Part shown: piece after piece, positions 1 to 5,942 of the stretch
How the letters are laid out: each line of letters opens with the position of its first letter
Position numbering within the stretch: the stretch's first letter is position 1
DNA from: Thiocapsa sp035467215
GTDB taxonomy: Bacteria > Pseudomonadota > Gammaproteobacteria > Chromatiales > Chromatiaceae
Assembly: GCF_035467215.1 (NCBI RefSeq)
Contig: NZ_DATITZ010000166.1
Location: forward strand, 1 to 20,807
Direction of reading: 5' to 3'
DNA length: 20,807 nucleotides
The notes under the pieces: generated by a model
Told to the model about the DNA's origin: nothing
The model's input: only the letters and a program-made list of their open reading frames with translations
Database searches by the model: none
Position numbers and translations under genes: made by a program

Positions 1-57
1 CAGGGGATTGTTTGGCAAGCTGTCCTGAACAGTTACGCTAAAACGGAGACGGTTTAA
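1..57 (+). CDS. possible C-terminal tail of a gene entering from the left
   Basis: Frame 1 is open from the first base to a TAA at 55-57 and reads as 18 residues ending in AKTETV. The other two plus frames close sooner or read less like protein. The piece is too short to assign to a family, and the DNA here is less GC-rich than the core genes further right. It may equally be intergenic. Confidence 0.2.
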   Translation, partial: QGIVWQAVLNSYAKTETV

Positions 58-90
58 TAAACTCCGAAAGTCTTCCGCGAAAGGGAACAT

Positions 91-365
91 GGGGTCAAGT
101 CTTGAAATCACGCAATGCGAAGTGGGTATCGGGGAGTGGCCAGCCTACTCAAAACCCCGATGCGTCTCTTTGAAGGATGCCGGGAGGATTTTGCACGTCT
201 AGCCTTCAGGAGGTGATGAGCGCGGTCTGGATCGCCGCGGCGCGCTGGGTGCCGATTAGGCCGCGTGACGCAGATGCAGTTCGATGTGCATGGCCGCCGA
301 GGCGGCCATGTTGACCCGGACCAGCGTATTTAGGCTAAACAGGTGGATCTTGCCGCGCAGGAGGT
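91..365. repeat. long direct repeat, copy 1
   Basis: This 275-bp stretch aligns with 1781-2049. I counted 21 mismatches over about 269 aligned positions, plus one 6-bp insertion (cggacc, near 317-322). The first 30 bases are identical in both copies. It starts with the motif GGGGTCAAGTCTTGAAAT and ends inside the coding sequence of an XRE-type antitoxin, so it carries a copy of that gene's 3' end and its downstream flank. Similarity stops abruptly at about 365. Confidence 0.93.
256..365 (-). pseudogene. 3' fragment of an XRE-family (HigA-like) antitoxin gene
   Basis: The minus strand reads about 36 codons ending in TAA at 258-256. They match the C-terminal third of the intact antitoxin encoded at 1946-2227, sharing LLRGKI, the LFSL core and the terminal HIELHLRHAA. 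A 6-bp insertion adds two residues (RV) without breaking frame. The helix-turn-helix N-terminus and the toxin gene are absent; upstream sequence is unrelated, with an in-frame TAA near 405. A GTG at 399 could open a 47-residue ORF fused to unrelated sequence, but expression is doubtful. This looks like the residue of a second toxin-antitoxin locus or of a segmental duplication. Confidence 0.8.
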
Positions 366-539
366 TGCGGGGGGCAGGGTCATGTTTCCCATTGCGCACT
401 TATGGCTTCGGTCCGTGAGCGGACCGGGCCATGTGGTACATTTGAGACCTAGCCCCGCATTCACTCTGATGATTTGGTCTTGGTGCCCTTTCTCTCTACG
501 GACTGTCGTCCGCCAAGAATCGACCATAAGGTGGAGCAT

Positions 540-839
540 TTGGAAACAAAGATTTGTTCTATTCCGTATTATCGAAGAGATCAATATGAAATTCTCAGAG
601 AACAATCTGTCGACAAAGAAAATTTTTCAATTTCATATGACGAGATGGCTGCAATTACAGAAACAAAACGCTTGTACATGGAAAATAGAGGCTATAAGGT
701 CATAAAGATCAATGTCGATATGGTGGAGTTAATCGAATGGGCGACGTCACAACATTTTAAACTAAACCCCGAATCACGCACCAGATTCGCAATGAAAAAG
801 CTAAAGGAAATAATTTCAAGCCAATCCATCGACGCCTAA
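540..839 (+). CDS. AT-rich orphan gene, hypothetical protein (99 aa)
   Basis: I do not recognise this protein. I chose a TTG start at 540 because it lies five bases after TAAGGTGG (527-534), one mismatch from the ideal Shine-Dalgarno. The frame is also open upstream, to an ATG at 474, but that stretch reads poorly. The product is hydrophilic and charged, rich in Lys, Glu and Ile, with a central YMENRGYKVIKINVD segment suggesting alternating strands and a basic helical C-terminus (RFAMKKLKEI). It has no signal peptide or membrane segment. Base composition is far more AT-rich than all neighbours, which points to recent transfer. It sits between a degenerate antitoxin fragment and a toxin-antitoxin pair, and could be a defence or toxin-antitoxin accessory gene; that is a guess from location only. 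Confidence 0.6.
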   Translation: METKICSIPYYRRDQYEILREQSVDKENFSISYDEMAAITETKRLYMENRGYKVIKINVDMVELIEWATSQHFKLNPESRTRFAMKKLKEIISSQSIDA

Positions 840-881
840 TTAGTGGGAATAGGGGACGTACCACGAATACGTAAGCGGCAG

Positions 882-1400
882 CTAGTTCGCCCCGAGACCG
901 CGTAACGACGGTGGTATCGTCGCCAAGGGCACGAAAAGCGTCAGCGGCGAGTCGGGCAAGGCGATGAAGCTGTGGTGACGGTAGAAGGCTGCTGCCGATT
1001 CGTCCTTTGCGTCCACCACCAGACTGCAGGCGGCGATCTCGGAGCGGACGACACGTTCGAGCGCGTCGGCCAGCAGCGCGCCGCCGAGGCCCTGCCCCTG
1101 GAAGCTCCGATCGACTGCCAAGCGCCCCATGCGCACGGCCGGTACCGAAGGATAGCGCGGCAGCTTCTTGGATGACGCGGCCGGGAGGTTGGCCAGCAAG
1201 ATGCTCGCGGATGCCAGGGTGTAATACCCCGCAATGCGCCCCTCTTGGGTGAGGGCCACGAAGGAGGCGGTCACCCTGCGACGTATATCTTGGGTGATCT
1301 GGTGGCGAAAATAGCGATCCAGCATCGCCGAGGCGCTTTCGAAGGTTGTGCGGTCATGTGCGGCTTCGAGCGGTACGATGCGAAACGCCGCGCCGCTCAC
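882..1400 (-). CDS. GNAT-family acetyltransferase toxin (TacT/AtaT-like)
   Basis: A 172-residue GNAT-fold protein. The acetyl-CoA pyrophosphate loop Q-x-x-G-x-G is visible at residues 101-106 (QGQGLG), preceded by the beta-4 strand MGRLAVD. Tyr140 in AAAFYRHHSF is at the place of the catalytic tyrosine of TacT-type toxins. Known members acetylate the amino group of aminoacyl-tRNAs and block translation. The ATG overlaps the stop of the upstream DUF1778 gene by 4 bases (ATGA, 1400-1397), the usual antitoxin-first arrangement, so the two are translationally coupled. Length and gene pairing both match the family. The tRNA target cannot be read from sequence. Confidence 0.93.
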   Translation of the reverse strand: MSGAAFRIVPLEAAHDRTTFESASAMLDRYFRHQITQDIRRRVTASFVALTQEGRIAGYYTLASASILLANLPAASSKKLPRYPSVPAVRMGRLAVDRSFQGQGLGGALLADALERVVRSEIAACSLVVDAKDESAAAFYRHHSFIALPDSPLTLFVPLATIPPSLRGLGAN

Positions 1401-1678
1401 TCGGCGGCCACCAACCTACGGCGACGCTCGAAAGCACGCTCCAGGGAAGGGGAGGGCGGTGGCGGTGACAACAGGGCCTCTGCAAAGCGTTGCGAATCGG
1501 CCTGCGATAGCCGGATGACTTCGGCCTGCTCGATAGCGCGCTGCGCGGCCTCTTGGACGGCCGAAACCACGAAGTCGGTCATGGTGCGACCCTGGATCTC
1601 CGCGGCACGCTTGAGCATCGCGTGCAGCTCGGTGCTGATTCGGGCCTCAAGGCGGGCGGTTGAAGTAGCTGATGGCAT
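1397..1678 (-). CDS. DUF1778 (TacA-like) antitoxin
   Basis: A 93-residue protein. The N-terminal half (RLEARISTELHAMLKRAAEI) matches the ribbon-helix-helix DNA-binding region of DUF1778 antitoxins. The C-terminal part is a charged and proline-rich tail of the kind that wraps the GNAT toxin. The start at 1678 follows a perfect AAGGAGG (1687-1693) at eight bases. It is co-transcribed with and overlaps the acetyltransferase gene at 1400. Family members neutralise the toxin and, as a complex, repress their own promoter. A short inverted repeat sits just upstream. Confidence 0.92.
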   Translation of the reverse strand: MPSATSTARLEARISTELHAMLKRAAEIQGRTMTDFVVSAVQEAAQRAIEQAEVIRLSQADSQRFAEALLSPPPPSPSLERAFERRRRLVAAE

Positions 1679-1704
1679 AAGATATTCCTCCTTGCCCTAA
1701 TGTA

Positions 1705-1717
1705 CGGCAGATTGCCG
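1705..1717. promoter_or_regulatory. inverted repeat, candidate autoregulatory operator of the GNAT/DUF1778 pair
   Basis: CGGCA-gat-TGCCG is a perfect 5-3-5 inverted repeat 27 bases upstream of the antitoxin start, beside a possible -10 (TACATT on the minus strand, 1699-1704). DUF1778 complexes commonly bind such palindromes over their promoter. No convincing -35 was found, so the call rests on position and symmetry. Confidence 0.4.
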
Positions 1718-1780
1718 CAAAGTTCCATCGCTCGAATCTAGCCCGCGTAGGGCGCAACCCGTGTAAACGGGGCGGAGCAG

Positions 1781-2049
1781 GGGGTCAAGTCTTGAAATCA
1801 CGCAATGCGAAGGGGACATCGGGGAGTGGCCGGCCTACTCAAAACCCCGATGGGTCTTTTTGAAGGATGCCGGGAGGAGGTTGCACGTGTAGCCTTCAGG
1901 AGGTGATGAGCGCGGTTTGGATCGCCACGGCGCGCTCGATCCCGATTAGGCCGCGTGACGCAGATGCAGCTCAATGTGCAGGCCCGCCGAGGCGGCCATG
2001 TTGACCAGCGTATCCAGGCTAAACAGTTGGATCTTGCCGCGCAGGAGGT
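1781..2049. repeat. long direct repeat, copy 2
   Basis: Partner of 91-365 in the same orientation, with start points 1690 bp apart. It begins with the same 30-bp motif and covers the 3' end of the intact XRE antitoxin gene (stop at 1946) plus 165 bp of downstream flank. The repeat ends within the antitoxin coding sequence, where copy 1 becomes unrelated. The flank 1781-1945 has no recognisable gene. Confidence 0.93.
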
Positions 2050-2227
2050 CGGACACGCGCGGTTGGGTGACCCCCAGTTGCTTCGCGGCTTGCGCTTGCG
2101 TGAGGCCCGCCTGGGTCAGATGGTCTTTCAAGGCCATCATCAAGGCGGAGCGCAACCGCAGGTTCTCGGCCTCCTGGGGCGTGTCCTCCAGGGCATCCCA
2201 GACACTGGTGAAACGGTCGTGGCTCAT
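1946..2227 (-). CDS. XRE-family HTH antitoxin (HigA-like)
   Basis: A 93-residue protein with a helix-turn-helix in its second half. The motif LTQAQAAKQLGVTQPRVSDL, about residues 42-61, is the classical XRE recognition unit, followed by RGKIQLFSLDTLVNMA. This is the type usually paired with Gp49-like (DUF891) HigB toxins. The start codon overlaps the toxin stop by 4 bases (ATGA at 2227-2224), giving the toxin-first order typical of higBA. It is expected to neutralise the toxin and repress the shared promoter. Its 3' third is duplicated at 256-365. Confidence 0.93.
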   Translation of the reverse strand: MSHDRFTSVWDALEDTPQEAENLRLRSALMMALKDHLTQAGLTQAQAAKQLGVTQPRVSDLLRGKIQLFSLDTLVNMAASAGLHIELHLRHAA

Positions 2228-2562
2228 GGGGTTCGCTCCTGAATGAGATCCCGATAGCGTTGTTCGGCTACCTGTAGGTCCGCCTGATTGGTTTTCTGCG
2301 TTTTCTTCTGGAAGCAGTGCAGGACGTAAACGGCCTCCGGGAATTTCGCGACGTAGAGGAGGCGAAAGGCCCCGCTGGCGTCCCGAATCCGATTCTCTTG
2401 AACGCCGGATCCGACCGTGGCCATCGGCTTCCGGTCATCGGGGAGACGACCCTGCTGGAGTTGGTCGAGCTGATACCCCGCTTCCCGGCGCGCGCCGACG
2501 GTGAAGGCGCGCAGGTCATCCAGGGCGCTGCCGCGGAATTCAATCGGTTTGGGCGCTGACAT
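2224..2562 (-). CDS. HigB/RelE-superfamily toxin, phage Gp49-like (DUF891)
   Basis: A 112-residue protein from the ATG at 2562. Hallmarks are the GAFRLLYVAKF segment (residues 64-74) and the C-terminal VLHCFQKKTQKT (80-91), diagnostic of Gp49-like toxins, ribosome-dependent mRNA nucleases of the RelE fold. An open frame continues 12 codons upstream to 2598, but a good promoter overlaps that region (-10 at 2570-2575), so starting there would place the start upstream of the transcript. I therefore chose 2562, although no Shine-Dalgarno can exist if the transcript begins at about 2563. The gene precedes and overlaps its antitoxin. Confidence 0.92.
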   Translation of the reverse strand: MSAPKPIEFRGSALDDLRAFTVGARREAGYQLDQLQQGRLPDDRKPMATVGSGVQENRIRDASGAFRLLYVAKFPEAVYVLHCFQKKTQKTNQADLQVAEQRYRDLIQERTP

Positions 2563-2569
2563 TTGACAA

Positions 2570-2598
2570 ACTATACAAAATTTTAGATAAACTGCCAA
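2570..2598 (-). promoter_or_regulatory. sigma-70 promoter of the HigB-like/XRE pair, predicted near-leaderless transcript
   Basis: On the minus strand TTGGCA (2598-2593) and TATAGT (2575-2570) are separated by exactly 17 bases. Seven bases follow the -10 before the ATG at 2562, so transcription should start at or within a base or two of the start codon. The spacer contains the symmetrical AAAATTTT, a possible antitoxin contact site. The promoter elements are seen directly; the start point is inferred from usual spacing. Confidence 0.65.
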
Positions 2599-2640
2599 GG
2601 CAGGAAACCGGAGAGCAGCAAAAAGGGGTTCGGAAGAGAG

Positions 2641-2684
2641 GGGGTCTTGAAATCATGCATTGCATCATTTCAAGACTTAACCCC
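2641..2684. repeat. imperfect palindrome of the GGGGTCAAGTCTTGAAAT motif
   Basis: The left arm 2641-2659 (GGGGTCTTGAAATCATGCA) pairs with the right arm 2661-2684, which reads on the minus strand GGGGTTAAGTCTTGAAATGA followed by TGCA. There is one mismatch and one 4-base gap. Each arm is a variant of the motif at 91-120 and 1781-1810. Such motifs resemble the inverted REP-like sequences mobilised by RAYT (Y1_Tnp) transposases in gammaproteobacteria, but no transposase gene lies here. Confidence 0.75.
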
Positions 2685-2708
2685 AATGCCTGCGCTCCCG
2701 CCTTGAGT

Positions 2709-2739
2709 CCGTCGCCGACGCTGGATCCGCCGGCGACGG
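2709..2739 (-). terminator. hairpin downstream of the RND operon, weak terminator candidate
   Basis: CCGTCGCCG (2709-2717) and CGGCGACGG (2731-2739) form a perfect 9-bp stem with a 13-base loop, starting 9 bases after the pump gene stop. There is no T tract after it on the minus strand, so it could act with Rho or simply stabilise the 3' end. Confidence 0.4.
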
Positions 2740-2748
2740 GGCGACGGC

Positions 2749-5700
2749 CTATCCGCCTGCTTCGGTGGCCTTGGCTTCGGGCGTCGGCTTTACCCCGGCG
2801 TCTTCGTCCGCGTCCTCCGGTTTTGACTGTAGCCAGGCTCCCCCTTTTTCGCCGAGCCACTGGAACATGACGTAGAGCGCCGGGATCAGCAGGATGCCGA
2901 AGATCACGGCGAAGAGCATGCCGCCGAGGACGGTGGAGCCCAGGTGGATGCGGGCGTTGGCGCCGGCGCCGGTCGCGAGCACCAGCGGCATGAGACCGAT
3001 GATGAAGGCGAGCGCGGTCATGAGCACGGCGCGGAAGCGCATGTGCGCGGCGACGAGGGCCGCATCCAGCAGGCTCTTGCCGCCTTCGCGCTGCTCCTTG
3101 GCGAACTCCACGATCAGGATGGCGTTCTTGCCGGCGAGACCGATCAAGAGGACCAAGCCGATCTGGGTGTAGAGGTCGTTGTCGAGTCCGGCGAGCCAAA
3201 GGGTGACAGCGGCACCCAGGATGGCGACGGTCACCGAGGTCAAGACGGCGAAGGGGATGGACCAGCTCTCGTACAGCGCGACCAGGAACAGGTACCCGAA
3301 CAGGACCGCCAAGCCGAAGACGGCGATCTCGCCCCCTGCGCTCTGCTGGGCCTCTTGTAGGGAGAGGGCGGTCCATTCAAAGCCGTAGCCGTCGGGCAGG
3401 GCCTTTTTCGCGGCCTCCTGCATGGCGGCCATGGCGTCGCCCGCCGAGTGTCCGGGGGCAGGGCTGCCGCTGATCATCGCGGTGAGGAACTCGTTGTAGC
3501 GGAAGACGAGGTCCGTCCCCAGCTCCTCGCGGATGGTTGCCAGGGTGCCGACGGGGACCATGGCGCCGCTGGCCGAGCGGACATAGGCACCCGCCAGATC
3601 GTCCACCGTCATGCGGGCGTTTTGGTCGGCCTGGACGTTGACCTGATAGGTCCGGCCCAGATAGGTGAAGTTGTTGATGTAGGTGCTGCCGAAGGTGGCC
3701 TGCAGTGTATTGAAGACGTCGGCGACGGGTACATCCAGGTACTGCGCCTTGGTCCGGTCGAGCTCCAGGTAGAGTTGCGGGACGTCGGCGCTGAAGGACG
3801 AATAGGCCCGGCCGATGCGCGGATCCTGCTGGGCCGTGGCGATCAAACCCTGAAGCGTCTGGGTCAGCTCTGTCGGCGACTGACCGCCGAGCGCCTCGAG
3901 CTGCATGGTGAAGCCGCTGGCCTGGCCGAGGCCGGGGATGGGCGGCGGCGGGAAGAGGAACACCGTGGCCTCGGGGATGGCGCTCATCTGCCCCTGGAGG
4001 TTTTCGAGAAGACCTTTGATCCGCAGCTCCGGGGTGGTGCGCTCGTCCCAGGGGTCGAGGACGATGACGCCCATACCGCTGTTGGACGAAGGTGCGCTGG
4101 TCAGCATGCTGAAGCCCGAGACCGTCATGACGTTGGCGACACCGGGTGTGCGCGAGGCGATCTCCTGGACCTGCGCGAGCACATCCGTGGTGCGCGGCAA
4201 GGCGGAGCCGCTGGGCAGACTGACATCGACGAAGAGCACGCCTTGGTCTTCGTTGGGGATGAAGCCGGTGGGCAAGCGCCCGAGCAGCAGCACCGCGGCG
4301 ATCCCGATCACGACGATCAGCAGGCCCGCGATCGCGGAGCGCCGGGCGAAGATGCGGACGATGCCGACATAGCCATTGCGGGTCTTGTCGAAGCCCGCGT
4401 TGAACCAGGCGAAGGGCCCGCGTTTGGCCTCCTTGGGCTTGCGCAGGAAGAGCGAGCAGAGGACCGGGGAGAGCGTCAACGCGTTGAGCGCGGAGATGGC
4501 CACCGCCGCGGAGATGGTCAGCGCGAACTGGCGGAACATCTCTCCCGAGATGCCGGGCAGGAAGGCGACCGGCGCGAAGATCGCAAAGAGCACCAGCGTG
4601 GTGGAGATGATGGGTCCGGTGACCTGCTCCATCGCCTTGAGGCTGGCGGCCCGTCGGTCCAGCCCCTCTTCGAGCATGATGCGTTGGACGTTCTCCACCA
4701 CCACGATGGCGTCGTCGACGACCAGGCCGATCGCCAGAACCACCGCGAAGAGACTGATGGTGTTGGCCGAGAACCCCGCCGCGAGCAGGACGACGAAGAC
4801 GCCGATCAGGGACACCGGGATGGTCAGGGCCGGGACGATGGTCGCGCGCAGGTCCTGCAGAAAGATGAAGACGACCAGGAGCACGATCACCGAGGTGATG
4901 CCCAAGGTGAAGACGATCTCCTGGATCGACGCCTTCACGAAGAGGGTCGAGTCATAGATCACCTCGGCCTCGACCCCGGCGGGGAAACGGGTCTTGAGTG
5001 TCTCGAGCTCGGCGCGTACCGCCTCGGCGACATCCAGTGCATTGGCCTGCGGCGATTGATAGATGCCGATGGCCGCTGCCGGCTTGCCGTTCAGGTACGA
5101 GAGCTGGCCGTAGGATTCGGCGCCAAGCTCGACGCGGGCGACGTCCTTCACGCGCACGATGGCCCCGTCCTCTCCCGTACGCACCACGATCTGCTCGAAC
5201 TCGCTCGGCTGGACCAACTGGCCTTCGGTCACGATGGCGTATTGGAGCACCTGATCGTCGGCGATGGGCGGGCCGCCGATCTGTCCGAGCGCGGCCTGAA
5301 GGTTCTGAGCCTGGATGGCGTCGATGACGTCGCTCGGGGCGATCCCGAGCGCGGACATCAGCTCGGGCTCAAGCCAGATGCGCATAGAATAATTGAGCGG
5401 GCCGAAGAGACTGGCCTCGCCGACACCCGGGATGCGCGCGACCTCGTTCTGGATGTTGATGGTCGTGAAGTTGGACAGAAAGATCGGGTCCTTGCTGCCG
5501 TCCGGTGAATAGACGTTGATGAAGAGCAGCAGGTTGGTGGACTCGGCCTGGACCGTGATGCCCAGCGCCTGGACCTCTTGGGGCAGCTGCGCGAGTGCTT
5601 GAGAGACCCGGTTCTGGGTGTTGACCTGGGCGATGTTCGGGTCGGTGCCGACCTCGAAGGTCACCGTGAGGTTGTAGGTGCCCGCGGAGGAGGCGGTCGA

Positions 5701-5940
5701 TGACATGTAGATCATGCCCTCCACACCGTTGACCTGCTGCTCGATCGGGCTGCCGACGGTGTCGGCGATGGTCTGGGCGTCCGCACCCGGGTAGCTGGCC
5801 GTGACCTGCACCACCGGCGGGACGATGTTCGGATACTGAGAGACCGGGATGTTGGAGATCGACAGGAGCCCAGCCACTACGATAATGGTCGAGACCACTG
5901 CCGCGAGGCGTGGCCGATCGACGAAGACCTTGGAGATCAT
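2749..5940 (-). CDS. RND multidrug efflux pump, HAE1 family (AcrB/MexB-like inner-membrane transporter)
   Basis: A 1063-residue protein, the usual length for HAE1 pumps. It starts with MISKVFVDRP, a typical RND N-terminus, followed by a large periplasmic domain, six helices, a second periplasmic domain and six more helices. The proton-relay residues are present: Asp409-Asp410 in GLVVDDAIVVVENV and Lys938 in GLAGKNAILIVEFA. FIPNEDQG and the proline-rich FPPPPIPGLG loop are also family hallmarks. It would form a trimer exporting hydrophobic or amphiphilic compounds with proton uptake. It lies two bases after the adaptor gene stop, so they form one operon. The last 35 residues are a charged, Ala/Glu-rich extension. 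Substrate cannot be inferred. Confidence 0.97.
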   Translation of the reverse strand: MISKVFVDRPRLAAVVSTIIVVAGLLSISNIPVSQYPNIVPPVVQVTASYPGADAQTIADTVGSPIEQQVNGVEGMIYMSSTASSAGTYNLTVTFEVGTDPNIAQVNTQNRVSQALAQLPQEVQALGITVQAESTNLLLFINVYSPDGSKDPIFLSNFTTINIQNEVARIPGVGEASLFGPLNYSMRIWLEPELMSALGIAPSDVIDAIQAQNLQAALGQIGGPPIADDQVLQYAIVTEGQLVQPSEFEQIVVRTGEDGAIVRVKDVARVELGAESYGQLSYLNGKPAAAIGIYQSPQANALDVAEAVRAELETLKTRFPAGVEAEVIYDSTLFVKASIQEIVFTLGITSVIVLLVVFIFLQDLRATIVPALTIPVSLIGVFVVLLAAGFSANTISLFAVVLAIGLVVDDAIVVVENVQRIMLEEGLDRRAASLKAMEQVTGPIISTTLVLFAIFAPVAFLPGISGEMFRQFALTISAAVAISALNALTLSPVLCSLFLRKPKEAKRGPFAWFNAGFDKTRNGYVGIVRIFARRSAIAGLLIVVIGIAAVLLLGRLPTGFIPNEDQGVLFVDVSLPSGSALPRTTDVLAQVQEIASRTPGVANVMTVSGFSMLTSAPSSNSGMGVIVLDPWDERTTPELRIKGLLENLQGQMSAIPEATVFLFPPPPIPGLGQASGFTMQLEALGGQSPTELTQTLQGLIATAQQDPRIGRAYSSFSADVPQLYLELDRTKAQYLDVPVADVFNTLQATFGSTYINNFTYLGRTYQVNVQADQNARMTVDDLAGAYVRSASGAMVPVGTLATIREELGTDLVFRYNEFLTAMISGSPAPGHSAGDAMAAMQEAAKKALPDGYGFEWTALSLQEAQQSAGGEIAVFGLAVLFGYLFLVALYESWSIPFAVLTSVTVAILGAAVTLWLAGLDNDLYTQIGLVLLIGLAGKNAILIVEFAKEQREGGKSLLDAALVAAHMRFRAVLMTALAFIIGLMPLVLATGAGANARIHLGSTVLGGMLFAVIFGILLIPALYVMFQWLGEKGGAWLQSKPEDADEDAGVKPTPEAKATEAGG

Positions 5941-5942
5941 GG

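Noticed and set aside
190..230. AGGAGGTGATGAG beside the repeat, resembling a 16S rRNA 3' end complement
   Set aside because: The likeness to TAAGGAGGTGATCC covers about ten bases only and there is no rRNA sequence around it.
343..705. 120-codon plus-strand frame overlapping the AT-rich orphan gene
   Set aside because: It begins inside the direct repeat and reads the orphan gene in the wrong frame; the frame at 540-839 has the ribosome site and ends more naturally.
3448..5508. A 686-codon open frame on the plus strand, antisense to the RND pump gene
   Set aside because: Its translation is the biased Gly/Asp/Arg/His-rich sequence typical of the antisense frame of a high-GC gene, and the opposite strand encodes an intact, full-length RND pump.
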